Part shown: piece by piece, positions 49,097 through 61,281 of the stretch
Layout: every line of letters starts with the position of its first letter
Numbering within the stretch: position 1 is the first letter of the stretch
Source of the DNA: Rhynchosporium graminicola
Taxonomy: Eukaryota; Ascomycota; Leotiomycetes; Helotiales; Ploettnerulaceae
Direction of reading: 5' to 3'
Assembly: GCA_900074885.1 (NCBI GenBank)
Contig: FJUW01000075.1
Location: 62,001-126,000 of the forward strand
Length of the DNA stretch: 64,000 bases
Notes under the pieces: generated by a model
Seen by the model: the letters and a program-made list of their open reading frames with translations, nothing else
What the model was told of the DNA's origin: nothing
Database searches by the model: none
Program-made: the position numbers and the translations under genes

Positions 49097-50013
49097 TCTA
49101 GGTTTTAAGTAGAGCGATATGAGAAATCATTTAGATAACAGAGAAGACGAAGAGTACGAACGACTAGTAGCACATTACTTTCGCGTCCGTTTCTCGTGAT
49201 AATAAAGCATACTTATATATACTGAATCAGAATTAAAACAAGCAGCACGAAACCAGGCATTTTCCTCCCAGCTAATGATACTAAGATGAAGAAGTGGAGC
49301 GCTCGTTGTTCCTAAAATTGACGTGTGTTCCTAGGAAATCCTAATTCTCTCCTTTTTCTCTATCTCGCGTACGAAAGTGCTCCATCGAAGAAGTCACTAC
49401 GAGGGCTGGAGAAATCTCGTTTCCGACTCGCATAGACTCTCTTCCCGTTCTTTCTTCAAGGATCCTACTTTTGATATCTCAGGCTTGTTAGGATTCTTTT
49501 GTTCTGCCTGAAGTGAATGATTAGGGTAGAAATTTGGATTGTTGGATTTGGGCGATGGCGTTTTGGGTGGTGGCGCGGGGTGTTTTCTAGCTTCTTTCTT
49601 TCTGCTCAATTGCGTATGCGCGCGTGGTACCTGCGAATAGTCCCTCTATGTCTCCGATATTCTTTGGCAGCGATTGATAGAACCTGTTACGGCTACAGGC
49701 CATCATGTTTTGTTCAATGTTCGAGAGAACTCAGCGGCTTTGTTGCCTAAGAATAGATTTTTAACATATCACGTGTAGGTCTTATGGTTTTACCCTTAGG
49801 AGGACTACCCCGTAGAACTATTACAACCCGTCTCCTTATCAATGACAACACCTCAGCCCTATCTGGACTCTTGGAGATTTGGATGTTTCTCAGTTCTGAT
49901 TCGTCTTCTTCTTGTCCAATATCTCGACTTTGAAAACTGAAAGCAGGTGGTTTCCAGCAAATCCTGTACTGTCAGCGACGTCAGTAGCTTACATTGAGCC
50001 TCACGCTTTGAAC
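49097..50013. other. Intergenic with a short acidic ORF piece
   Basis: Apart from the acidic fragment near 49113-49199, no gene supported. The last 150 bases probably contain the leader of the kinase-like gene. Confidence 0.35.
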
Positions 50014-51487
50014 ATGCCTACTCAGCTTCACATTACTCAAAGAAAGGAAGGCATATTGGCAGATGTTGAAGGAGATTTCCCTCTGGACCTGGCAGTCTTC
50101 AACGGTAGGTAGATACCTGTGAAGAGTATCTAAAATTTATAACCAAAATAAAACATATGATCATTAACAGCATTCGATTATCTTCTAGTCTTTCCGATAG
50201 GATCTAGGATATTGAATGCTGAGTCCTACGGGGATTCAGAATGGAACCAAACAGGACGCGTGACTGTGGAGCTTCCGGATGGAGATGTCAAACGATTCTT
50301 TCTGAAGGTATCGTTATTCATTCTATGTACCACGTGCAAGTGGCGTGGGAGTCGACTTGTCATGTGTTAATCTATGACAGCTGGCAATTGACGAAAATGG
50401 CCGACAACTCTGTCGAGGTGAATTCACCGCCATCAGTGTCATCAATGCTCTCATCCCCGGCCTGGTGCCCAGGGCAGTCGCCTGGGGACAATACACCTTC
50501 AGCCCACCCGTTACATTCTTTTTCATCGAAGATTTCCACGACTTGGTAATGGGTCTTCCCAATCCAAAGCAAATGGCGCAGCGCGTGGTTCAATTACACA
50601 GCCTGGTCTCACCCAACGCCAAATTCGGCTTTGAGGTTCCGACTTTCGACGGAATTGCGCCACATCCGGCAGGGTGGGAAACCAGCTGGAGAGCGTATTT
50701 CATTAAGGTCCTGAAAAAAAGCTGTCGATACAGATGCCGCATCCAACGGCATATGGCCAGAGCTATCCAAAGCGGCGGAGCTCATGCTGGAACATGTCGT
50801 GCCCGCTCTGCTGGATCCGCTACAGGAGGGCTCTAATGCTATCAAGCCTCGCCTTATCCATGGCGATCTTTGGGGAGGCAACATTGGGACAGATAAAGAA
50901 ACTGGTGAGATAGTCTTCCTCGATGTCGGCTCCTTCTACGGGCACAACGAACTCGACCTTGGTATGTGGAGGCGGTACGGTGCGCAGAATCTTGGTCAGC
51001 TATACTTGGACGAGTACAAAAGGATCTTCCCGCCATCTGAGCCACAGGACGGATTCGATGATCGGAACAGGCTCTACAGCATGAAGTTCGATCTCAACGC
51101 ATCTGCTGGCAAACCAGCTACCAAATCCAGAAACACGTGAGTCATATATTGACAGCTGGTACCATCGAGATCCTCAAAACTCTAACAAGTTTTCCACAGG
51201 GCCTTGAACAATATGCTGTTTCTGATTGAGAAGCACATTAAGACTGACATTGACTTCGGTCTGCCTAAGTATGATCCACACAAGGACCCCTCAGCTAGAA
51301 GTGGCCCAGAGGACGTGAGTTTCATAGCGACGATGTCTACCATCTGCAATCCTCAGAGATTTAATTATCTGTGTATAGGGTCTTGAACAACACGCTATCT
51401 CTCATTGAGAAGTATAATTGGGCTGATGTCGGCGTGGGTCTGCTAAGGTACGACCATCGCGAGAACCAGTCAGCTGGAAGTGGTTGA
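50014..51487 (+). pseudogene. Fructosamine-3-kinase-like protein, homopolymer frameshift, two alternative last exons
   Basis: Exons 50014-50104, 50189-50307, 50381-51136 and either 51200-51386 or 51379-51487. Seen: FPIGSRILNAESYGDSEWNQ, CRGEFTAISVINALIPGLVP, YTFSPPVTFFFIEDFHDL, the catalytic-loop-like LIHGDLWGGN and the downstream DVGSFYGHNELDLGMWRR. These match fungal fructosamine/ribulosamine 3-kinase family members, which phosphorylate Amadori sugars on proteins. At 50714-50720 a run of seven A breaks the frame. With six A the chain continues LKKAVDTDAASNGIWPELSK. A homopolymer error is plausible, so the gene may be intact. The final exon exists twice: ALNNMLFLIEKH... and VLNNTLSLIEKY..., both joining the AC-ending exon at 51136 in the same phase. 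The start is the ATG nearest the conserved region; an upstream exon cannot be excluded. Confidence 0.75.
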
Positions 51488-52428
51488 TATACATAGATAA
51501 GTGAGCCTTCCGTCTAAAGGCAAGGGCCGAAGTATTCATGGATCCAGAAGTTTTCGTGATTTTAATCGTAGAGTGGAATGTTTCTCTGTGCTAGATTCTG
51601 TACAGGAATCTATTTTCGAAAGCTGGTCTACGTAGGCGGCGCCAGGCACTGAATCAATTGAACAATATAATTGGTTGATTTCGCCCCTGCATTGGAGGCG
51701 CATGGCTTTCACTCAGTGACATCTTTGTGAAGGGCCGGTTTGGCAGTATTTTGAAGGGCATCGCTGTTCTTGTACCTTTCTTAATAAAAGTAACGGACAT
51801 ATATATATCTATTCGAAGCACTTTGATCAGGATTATGAATTTGATGCAAAATTCGCTTTCAGGGGACCTTGAAGCGATCTCCAGGTCGGAGCGCTTCACA
51901 GACCGCTTCTAATAAGAAAATCAGACTCCACATTCTCTCGGGGTGGTTAGACCCAGCTCACCACTTCCGCGGGCTTCTACACTAAGTCCCTGAATACGGT
52001 AAAGAGAAGGCTACCGATCCATCTGAGCCGATGCCACCTACTGCCTTAGGTAGGCCGCCTATCTGTCAATCCCAAAAATTATCTCTCTTCCATGGAGAAA
52101 GGGAACGTATATCAGTAGTTGGTTCGGAGGACACTGCGCTATACTATTAAAGTAACTTTGATCGACGTCTAGAAGCCCGCTTGCACCTGATAGAATTATT
52201 GAAAGATGATTAAGAACAGAGTGTCCCGGAAATCTCTGTATGAGCTATAGCTCCTAAGTGTATAGTGTACGCCGCGTCGCAGTACTTCTAAGTGCAGTGT
52301 ATCCGTAGCCATAGTTCTGACATAAGTAATTCTGGTACGAGCAAGTCCAGACAGTATGAAGAAGGATTAGCAGAAATGCAAACGAAAGGAAATATTTTGA
52401 TACTAACAGCCTGTAAAGAGAGGATGGA
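51488..52428. other. Intergenic, no gene supported
   Basis: Only short open stretches without recognisable domains. Parts near 52100-52400 are AT-rich. Confidence 0.4.
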
Positions 52429-53454
52429 TCAGATAGATAACCTTATGTGATTCAATCGATATCTATCATTCCTAACTCCTAGGAAATCTTCGATTTTTCC
52501 TACAGCTTGCATATCACCCTCTAGCGTTCCAGCCAAATTTTCATCGACCCAACCTTTCGTCCATCCGCCCCCAAAGTCAATCAGCCATGCATCATCATCC
52601 GCATCCATCAGGACATTATCTGCCTTGCCATCTCCCCAGATGACCTCAATTCTGTGCAGGCCTTCCACAGTTTGCCGTACTTGATCAATCCATTTCGCCT
52701 TTTGAGACTCGGAAACATTCTGCCCATTGATACTTCGAAGTGTGGAGGAACCAGGACGGGATTGGATGAACTCTTCTATTATTCCAACGACCTGATCATT
52801 GAGATTATTGCTAGGCGCGCGAACAAGCCCAACTAATTTTGGCACTCTCATTAGATTTCCAGCATCAGCAGCCATGACTTGGCTGAGGCAATCGAATTCG
52901 CGTTAAACAGCTGACTGGGTCATATTGCTTGAGATCTTGCAGCATCTTTCCTGGCCCTTTACCAAAACCTTGGTGATATGTCTCCCTCGAAATGTTTGAA
53001 GGACCTGAATTTCCCCCATCGCAAAAGTTGGCAAAGTCGAGGCAGCCGTCTCTAAGGGACACAATTGGCCTTCGGGAGCCGGGTGATCCTTCCGAACTAT
53101 CTGCGCCCGGCCTTCGATGGTGACCGGCTGGAAATAAAACGACTCAGGGTAGAGAAAAGAAGATAAGTCGGTTGGAAGACTCTTTTGGGGATTCGGAGGA
53201 GCCAGTTGTTCAAATTCTGGGATTCCAGCTTCGCACACGACATCCGCGATCTCTTCCATGACTTCCTCTTCATCCTCATCCCCAGCTTTTTGTGCATCAT
53301 CAAGCTTTCGAAGCAGTGAACCTTCAGTAGTAATGCCTAGTGGCGCACAGGGGGAAAGTGTGATATGGAAGCATTTCTGGTTGTATTCGACTTCAAGCGT
53401 GCACGCGCTTTTGATCCCGTAGCTCCAACTTACAACGGCGCAAGTTGAGTGCCC
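52429..53454 (-). pseudogene. Protein-kinase-like fungal protein with an in-frame TAA
   Basis: One minus-strand frame is open from 53454 to 52429 except for TAA at 52903-52905 (plus coordinates). The upstream half holds a C-terminal-lobe-free N-domain (EVEYNQKCFHITLSPCAPLG, EDEEEVMEEIADVVCEAGIP, LYPESFYFQPVTIEGRAQIV). The downstream half holds the kinase-like catalytic region VIWGDGKADNVLMDADDDAW, LIDFGGGWTKGWVD. Relatives have Gln where TAA sits, so CAA to TAA is the likely change. No ATG precedes LEVEYNQ in frame, so the true start or a first exon is missing. This belongs to a large lineage-specific fungal family of small kinase-like proteins with unknown substrates. Probably non-functional unless the codon is a sequencing error. 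Confidence 0.65.
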
Positions 53455-55783
53455 TTAGGCAAACATTATGTTCTCGGATCAAGTAGGTACGATAATAGCT
53501 GGTTGGTCAAGACAGGTATCGAAAGAAGAGGAGTGGAGGTGTCTTGATGGAACTTGGAAGGGCGCTCCTGGTGTATGATATTATCCGCACACCAAAGAGG
53601 CGAGAACGAAGAAATACAACAAGCGACCCCTTCTAGGACGTAATACGCTGAGATGTTGAACAGAGCAAAAATTTCGATAAGTGTACTCCTCTACTCGGAA
53701 GAAGCGCTGCTACTTTTTGGCAATACTTTTTAACAAACTCTGAATTGCAGGTGTGAAAAGGTCAGTGTGCTCTTCCACATTTCGATTTTGGTATGCGAAC
53801 AATACCGTACATTTGGAGGAGCGGTCGCAAGTATCATAGTCAACACAGGTTGTTGTGGATCGTATCCAGGATAGCGTCATGGATATAAATGTCTACGAGC
53901 CACACCTGAAAGGGTATAGAAAAGCGGCCGGCCGCATGCACGTCCCTTACCGCTAGCCGGTATCGAGAGCGAGCTAATCATATAATTTGCGCTTTCTCGA
54001 GTCGTACTTGAGTAAATTCATTATCTTTATTAGTAAATTGGCTGTGGATACAGCTGTACTTAGAAGTACTCCTACTTGCCGTATACTTTATACTCAACAT
54101 TTTCCGTACACTCTGTTCTTGTATATATATTTATAATTCTACTAAAGTGGCAATTCCAAGTTACCTACTTTAACTATCGACTACTCTAAGACGAGTTAAT
54201 TATTAGTATACTACTGAAATCACTATATAATAAAATACCTCTATTATTAAACCTTATTACTTCTAAACATTTGGCACCTGATAGCTAATCCTATCGACTC
54301 TCATAGGATAACTGCCACGACAGGATACCTGAAGGTCATATAGTTAGGAGGATCCGAGTCAGGACCCAGGTTGCTAGATAGCCTAGTATAGTTAGCGGCC
54401 GACTCGATTTGATACGGCGCATATACATAAAGGTCTTATTCTATTATTTTGGGTATAGACCCCTACCCTCTATCAGCTAAGGTTTCCTCCATCTATTTCA
54501 CATGCTCAGACTTACGAGGAATTCGAAATATGGTTTTAGCCGAGCGAGGTCCCTCCGATTTTGCCCGGGCTGCTTTGAGTTTCACTATCTCACGTAATCA
54601 TTTCCTTAACTCGGTGTCAATTATGAACATATGTTATTTACTTTCTAATTCTTCCATAGTGTATATTGGAAGGGGCCGTTCCTCGAATTCACTGCCTACT
54701 GCGCACGGCAATGGCCAATTTTAACCAGGCGCTCGTAACAACCTCGTCTCACCTCCTTATCTGCGTTTGGAACCGATTTTGCCATTTTGAAAGCTGCATC
54801 GCGGGTGTGCTGTAGATACCAAAGCCTCAAGGTCGTTCACGGGAGCTAATACATATATAGGCAGGTGTGTGTGAAATCAGAGCTGAGCTACTATTAGAGG
54901 GCCCATTATTGTTCTATCTGGAACTATACATATGTGCTTCGACATTCTGTAGACACGTTCTTATGCCTGCGGAACAGTGTGATTCGATCCCTCCATATTT
55001 GATCGGGCTAATGACCCTACCAGAGCCAGCGAGCTATTTTCGATCATAACAGTAACCCTCGAGTTCACCCTAATCGTACAATCGATCAGGCAATCATTAA
55101 CGACCACAAACTAGTGGCTTAATTTGCATCTCTACCTGACGTAAATCAGGATCGCAAGAGGCAAGAGCTAACAGTGCAAGTAGTAATTTTTCAATTAGCT
55201 AAGCAAGCATAAACTATCAGCTGTAAGGTAACCGGATATTAAACCATAGTACGGATACTGGAATAACATTCCTCCCTCGGCTGCCGAGCATAAATAAAGC
55301 CTCTTGCCCCTCAATTTCGGCATATCCGTACATTTAACATCCGGAACTGGAGATGTGGTACTATATTAGGTTTGTCAGGGTCGCTGGCTTATAGGAAGGA
55401 GATAAGGCAGCATGAGCTAGCGAGAAGTGCAACTCTAGATGGCTGGCTTGGTATTTCTGCCCTCCTGTAATGGTTGTGTAGACTTTATCTGCTGTTCTTG
55501 CGTCTGGTCTATTAGCACTAGTAATGATCCACTCCGGTTCCTCGGATGCACGATTAGTGAGAGGCAGGTTGGAGTTTTTGACCTTCTAAAATACTGTAGT
55601 CGGGATATCCTTGCAGCTTCATGTCTTGCAGGCTTGTTTATACTTCGTTGATCTGTTCACCTAATCATTGAACCTAGACGTAAATTGCTAGCGATATGAC
55701 ATCTAAATTCTTTTAATTTGTTTAAGAACAAACCTCCCCTACGACTCTGGTGCTCCGTCTGACTAAATAGCCACCCTATCAAC
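53455..55783. other. Intergenic with an AT-rich, LTR-like remnant
   Basis: About 53960-54450 is AT-rich and TpA-rich. It contains a TTTGGCACCTGATAGC segment (54269-54284) resembling a tRNA primer-binding site, and a later CGCATATACATAAAGGTC promoter-like block near 54418. A solo or truncated LTR is possible. The rest, up to 55783, shows no supported gene. Confidence 0.35.
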
Positions 55784-57416
55784 ATGAAGTTTGCCTCTGT
55801 CACCCTCTTGAGTTTTGCCGCTGTCGTCTCCTCTGCAAAAGTCAGCTACAATGGCGCCAAGGCATTCCGTATCCCAGTCGGTGAAGATGTAGCACCTTTG
55901 ATGGAAGTGATCCACAAATTGGACCTTCCGATCTGGAAAGGAGCTCCAGGCGGTGTCCCCATTGCAAACTCACATGTGGATCTGGTTGTCCCTGCCAAAG
56001 ATGTTAAGAATTTCCAGAAGATGACCTCGTCCATGGTAACGGAAGTTATGCATGAGGATCTCGGAGCTTCTATTGATGCCGAGGGTAGTGCAGCTGCAAA
56101 TTCCAGTAAGTTGAACCAGAAAATCATGAGATAAATCACATACTGATGCGATCAAGCTGCTGCTGCAAATCTTTCTTGGTTCGATGCCTACCATGAATAT
56201 GCCGACCACATCACATTTTTGAACGAATTGGTAGCTTTGAACAGCACACAATCCGAGATCGTTATCATCGGAACTTCCAGTGAAGGACGTCCTATCACCG
56301 GTATTCATTTCTGGGGTGCCTCCGGAAAAGGTATTAAGCCTGCAATCATCCTGCACGGAACCGTTCATGCTAGAGAATGGATTACGACTATGGTATGTTC
56401 TTGGTCACTCGATATCATGAGCTCCCACCGAAAATCCCAGCTGACCATGATTCATCTAGACTACGGAGTATCTGGCGTACTATCTTCTGCAAAACTATGG
56501 CAGCAGTGCCGAGATTAAGTTCTTCGTTGACAAATACGATTTCTACATCTTCCCAGTCGTAAACCCTGATGGTACGTTCGTTCCCCTAGTTTAATATCAA
56601 TATCTAACTTGTGCAGGATTTGTGTACACCCAGACGACAAACCGACTTTGGCGCAAGAGTCGCCAGGTAGTCCCATACAGCACCTGTCTTAACAACAGTA
56701 CCTGTGGTGCCAACAGCACCTGTGTTGGTCGTGACATCAATAGAAACTGGCCATTTCAGTAAGTTTGACATGGCTGCTAGCTTCCGTAGCGGGTTGAGAC
56801 TCGGATTCTGACTGAAGTACGTTGTAGATGGGATGTTCCTGGTGGCGCGTCAAGCGATCCTTGCAGTGACGTGTTCAAAGGTAGACATCAGCCAGGGTTC
56901 AATTTCTCCATAACCTAACATATCTCCAGGTTTCGCAGCTGGTGATGCAACAGAGAACAAGATCTTGGTCGCTCACACCAATATGATCAAAGCAACACAA
57001 GGACTTCAACTTTACATAGATATCCACTCCTACTCCCAGTTATTTATGACCCGTCCGTTAACCTAAGTATCTCATTCACTTTACTTTAACTAATACTTCA
57101 TGCAGCCTACGGCTACTCCTGCACTGCCGTTGCGAATAACAGCGAGTCCTTGAACTCGCTTGCTGCGGGAGCATCAGCAGCAATCCATTCAATATATGGC
57201 ACCAATTTCACTTCTGGACCTATCTGCTCAACAATTTACCAAGCTACTGGAACCTCTGTCGATTACATCAATGATGTCACAAAGTCGAATTATACTTTTG
57301 TTATGGAATTGAGAGATACTGGAACCTATGGCTTCGTTTTGCCAGCTGATCAGATTCTGCCGACTAGTGTTGAGACCTATGCTGGGCTTCGACATCTGTT
57401 GCTTAATATGGTATAG
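55784..57416 (+). CDS. Secreted M14A metallocarboxypeptidase
   Basis: Seven exons: 55784-56105, 56157-56392, 56460-56571, 56617-56758, 56828-56880, 56930-57052 and 57106-57416, giving 432 residues. Signal peptide MKFASVTLLSFAAVVSSA, then a propeptide (FRIPVGEDVAPLMEVIHKLD) and mature domain starting around residue 110 (LSWFDAYHEYADHITFLNEL). Zinc ligands: H178 and E181 in HAREW and H321 in DIHSYSQ; catalytic E397 in VMELRDTG. GRDINRNWPFQ (Arg/Asn substrate-binding block) is present. Fits fungal carboxypeptidase A/B-like secreted proteases that trim C-terminal residues from peptides. Introns are short and well formed and no lesion is seen. Exact substrate preference cannot be read. Confidence 0.92.
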
Positions 57417-57601
57417 AGAGACGTACAGGATATGGAACTTTTAAAGAAGTGGCATTGAAATCTCTGGAAGAAGAATTACGTAGTTTCGCTTATAACCAGA
57501 GAACTGGGTAGTTTGATTGCAAAGGATGAACGCCGAGCTACACTGGACCACAAATGAATTCTTCCTTCATTTATATGATATTCGCTAAATGACATTGTAA
57601 T

Positions 57602-58372
57602 TCAGAAAGCCTCCATGGGCTGACAAACAAATTTCGGCGATTTCCAAGTCGTATTTTGATACAAAATATCCACAACCTTCTTCTTAACCTCCTCCAACTT
57701 ATCAATAGCATCGACCTCCTGGCCCTCAAAGTAAACACAAACCACATCAACTCCATCCCGAATCTGTTTCACAATCTTCTTCAGGATTTCTTCGTCCGAG
57801 CAAATCACAGTAACGCCCACCGCATCCTTCTCCTTATTCACGTGCTTCTCATGCTCCAATTCTGCTTCTAGCTTATCCTTGTGATTCTCAGCCTCCATCG
57901 ACTGGACATGCCATGTCCTCAACAGCTCTCTAATCCTCGTAACTCGTTGCGTCGACAGATATTCCAGGAATGCAGCATTCAATTGTATGTTTTGGAGTAT
58001 ATTCGGATCGTCTGCTGGACATTCTACCAGGAAAAGAGTCTGGAAAGTTTTGTAAAGGGAGGTTGCGCTACTTAGTGAGAATGAGTCGTGGAGGTTCTCG
58101 GCGGTTAGGAGGAGTTCGATGTGGGTGGGCATTTTTGAGTTTGATTGATAGATGCGTTTAATTGCGGAGAGGAAATCTGAATTGTACATTAGATTGAATA
58201 AGGTCGTTGGGTAGATACCTGTGGGAAAGTGTTTCTTGCTGGAGGATTCATGATGTTCCTCGGCTGAGCTCTTTGTCTTTGTGAGTCTTTGTTTGACATC
58301 CCCCACCGAGACACAGACCACTTTCTCATAATTAAGGCTTGATTTCTTTGTTCTTAGCATGAACACGGTCAC
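57602..58372 (-). CDS. Unrecognised 256-aa protein with a coiled-coil segment
   Basis: A single uninterrupted minus-strand ORF. Composition is helical with a charged coiled-coil-like stretch around residues 145-185 (RIRELLRTWHVQSMEAENHK, DKLEAELEHEKHV). The C-terminus contains EEILKKIVKQIRDGVD and VCVYFEGQEVDAID. No signal peptide or membrane segment. I do not recognise a family, and homology should be tested before use. It is convergent with the carboxypeptidase gene, whose stop lies only 186 nt away. Confidence 0.6.
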   Translation of the reverse strand: MTVFMLRTKKSSLNYEKVVCVSVGDVKQRLTKTKSSAEEHHESSSKKHFPTGIYPTTLFNLMYNSDFLSAIKRIYQSNSKMPTHIELLLTAENLHDSFSLSSATSLYKTFQTLFLVECPADDPNILQNIQLNAAFLEYLSTQRVTRIRELLRTWHVQSMEAENHKDKLEAELEHEKHVNKEKDAVGVTVICSDEEILKKIVKQIRDGVDVVCVYFEGQEVDAIDKLEEVKKKVVDILYQNTTWKSPKFVCQPMEAF

Positions 58373-58996
58373 TCGGATTTGAAAACATATATGAAAATGA
58401 GTTTTTTCTCCTTATACTCTTCGTGTCACATTCCCCAATTACCACATTTTCCTCTCCAAGCACCCTTGCTACTTGCAGGAATGGTGTTGAGTCGTATCAA
58501 CCCCAGGTTACCTGGATACCGGATTTTGATTGACTGCGCTTCGATTCTTTCGAGGTGTTTGACAAATGTGCAGACTCTATAGCCAAAACACTGTTATTGA
58601 TTATGATTTACCGAGCCTCTTAGATCACGGTCAAGCATGCTAGCCGTTCATCCAGCGCCAAGTGAACAATTCAGCTGCTCTAGGATTTTGCTCTACGTTG
58701 TCAGCCGCTCAACCCCATAATTTTTATTGCTCTCCAGATATTATTAGCAACACCACGTTGACTTCTCTTGGCGGCATGAGCCACTCAGTCTCAATCCGTC
58801 TTCCAAGGCGTACACTGGGCCATATCCTACCATGTGCGAATAGCAATCCCTTGGCATTGAATCTGAAGCTGATACAAAATCAACCGCCTTCTTTCTAAAG
58901 AAGTTCCCTTTTTGCTTTGAATCACTCTCGAGCCCCAGACTCGACGATCGATATTCCCCTCATCACAAAGGAGTCCCAGTCCTTCAAAATACAGCC
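58373..58996. other. Intergenic between divergent genes
   Basis: A shared promoter region between the coiled-coil ORF and the CYSTM-like gene. No gene supported. Confidence 0.45.
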
Positions 58997-59383
58997 ATGT
59001 CTCAATACCCTCCTCAGCAATATGGTGGTCAAGATCAGTATGGTCCATCTCAGCCCTATGGCGCCCCTCCGCCTCAGCACGGTTACGGATATACTCCTCA
59101 ACAGCAACCTGTGAGTTTACATTTTTCGGCAATCCATTGTCAAGAATATAGACTACATACTCACTGTGGACCATAGATGTACCAACAAGCTCCTCCGCCT
59201 CAGCAGGCTCCTCCGGAGAAGGACCGTGGCTGTCTCGTCGGATGGTAAGAGAATCTAATTCGTGCTTTGGTGGGTCAAAGATCCTACGCTGACTCCTTGC
59301 ACAGTCTCGCGACGTTATGCTGTTGTTGGATGTGTGGAGAGACGTGTGACTGTTGCCTGGATTGTTTGACATGCTGCTGCTAG
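58997..59383 (+). CDS. Small Pro/Gln-rich, Cys-rich C-terminal (CYSTM-like) protein
   Basis: Exons 58997-59110, 59177-59244 and 59305-59383 give 86 residues. The N-terminal half is rich in Gln, Pro, Gly and Tyr (SQYPPQQYGGQDQYGPSQPY). The C-terminus is a cysteine-rich hydrophobic segment (LATLCCCWMCGETCDCCLDC) that fits the cysteine-rich transmembrane module. In other eukaryotes such proteins sit in membranes and are linked to stress tolerance. Both introns have good boundaries and the frame closes with TAG. The stress role is inference from the module. Confidence 0.8.
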
Positions 59384-61281
59384 AAATTGTTCTATTCAAG
59401 CTCTCATTAGAGTGTGCACTCGCCTGATATAGAGTCATCGTGTTCATTGCAATTAGCTCTCCATTCGTAGCGTGTCTTTGATACTGCCCAGTTTTGTTAG
59501 CGGTATTTATTGTACCAGCTTTTCTAATCGAGTCGGTTCTCGATTTATTTATTGTCCTTCTAGCAGTTTATTCTGCTCACTTCCATCCATCCTCGTATTC
59601 GAAGCAGTTTGACTATCATTCCTTTCTCTCGCGGTTCTAGTTTTGACCTCCCAGCTTAGCAAACGGTTATCGGCACGGATCGTGTCTGAGCCAAGAGACA
59701 TGCCCCTCTTGTCGACTGCGAGCCGACCATTTGAAAGATTGAGATCGCTCACGTTGATCCACTCCTAATCATAGTAAGCAGTCAGCATAATAATGGGTCC
59801 TTGGCGTGCTTCGGCACGATTATGAATGCTATTGGCCGAGAACTGAAAAGCATGTTCATGAGGAGGTTATGTTGGCCACCGAGGCCAGGCAAATTCAACC
59901 CCGGCGAAAAGACTTGAGAAAGTTGTCTTATAATCAATCGGTCAAGTGATCAATATGCTATACGACATCAAGCTCTATTTCAGGGTAATATCCTGCAGTA
60001 TTTTCGCGACTTTGATGCTAAGTCGTCACTCTTCACCTACATGTCTTCGTCCTTTGTAGCCCGGAGTAAGGTCACGCTTCGCCGGCGAAAATTGGATCCG
60101 CCTCGCACCTCTAAAGCTCGATGGACGACCTCGATTTGGCAAAAATCCTCTTCTGCTCAGCTGAAGGTTTTATCTCTTCTTGTTTTAAAGAGTACTGTCT
60201 TTGAGTGTCGCGACGTGCGCTTTGTCGACGCTACACAATACCAGCCTTACAGGTGACGCGATCGGAGAGGCCTCGTGACTGAACCCGTTCGAAAGCAAAA
60301 GCATGGTCTTCTTTTCAGATCAGAATTGCAATGCGAAATCCATTAGAGCTTCCCGTTCAGATTTCAAACTTATTTTCTACCAAGCTTAAATGCATATCAA
60401 CAGCAAGAGCGAAACAGATTCTATTTCTGGGCAAATTGCTGAGAATAGCATGGTTCATACTTGGCGATTCAAATAATCAACCTAAGAATACAGCAGTCAA
60501 ACAGAATGCTATCTTAGGGAATCAATAACTTCTACTGCTACACGCGCGCTACAAAGATGATTCCCTGTGTTTACCTCTTCGCCTTCAAGCTACTGGACCC
60601 ACTTGCAAGCGACTGGTATTAGTCAGCATAAAATATGTCACGTTTGCAACTCTTCTCATCAGTCCCAAGATTATCTTAGTGTCAATGGGTCTTGGCGACG
60701 AAAATCTTGATACCACCTTAATAGGAGTCAAAGGTCTGTGATCGATGTGCTCTTCACTATTGCCAAAAACAGCGATAAAGGAGAACGCGCGCTTGGGAAG
60801 GAGTCACTTGCATCACATGACGTGACAATCATTGAGAATTCTCTGTTGTAGGAAGCCAGCCCCTCAGCCCAACCCCCCCCCCTTCACATGAGGTTAAGCT
60901 TGGCTTCATGTAAGTGGCAGCTTCCAGGTGCGTCTCAGACAATATGCCAAGCCTGTTCTAGCGACTCGTTATGAGGACACAGTAAAGGCTCTCTCGAAAA
61001 GTACCTAGTATTGGCAAATTCATGCAAATCACAAGTTATAACTTCACAAGTCCAAGTCAATAGCCAGACGAGGACAATTGATAAGGAAGAAGCTCATCAA
61101 ATACCATTTGTCACATGTGAAATATGAAACCATATTTTATTTTTGAAAGAGGAGCATTATCCATCGAATATCTCATGAAGTCATGCTGGAGAGAGGAGAA
61201 ATCGTGAGATCATTTTCAACATGAGCAATCATTTCCTCCACATACATACTTTGGACTTCTAGATACAGATCTCTATCTCGA
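59384..61281. other. Intergenic, no gene supported
   Basis: About 1.9 kb of mixed composition. A (C)9 run lies near 60881. The 71-codon ORF at 60041 is arginine rich without a domain and probably chance. I see no RNA gene. Confidence 0.4.
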
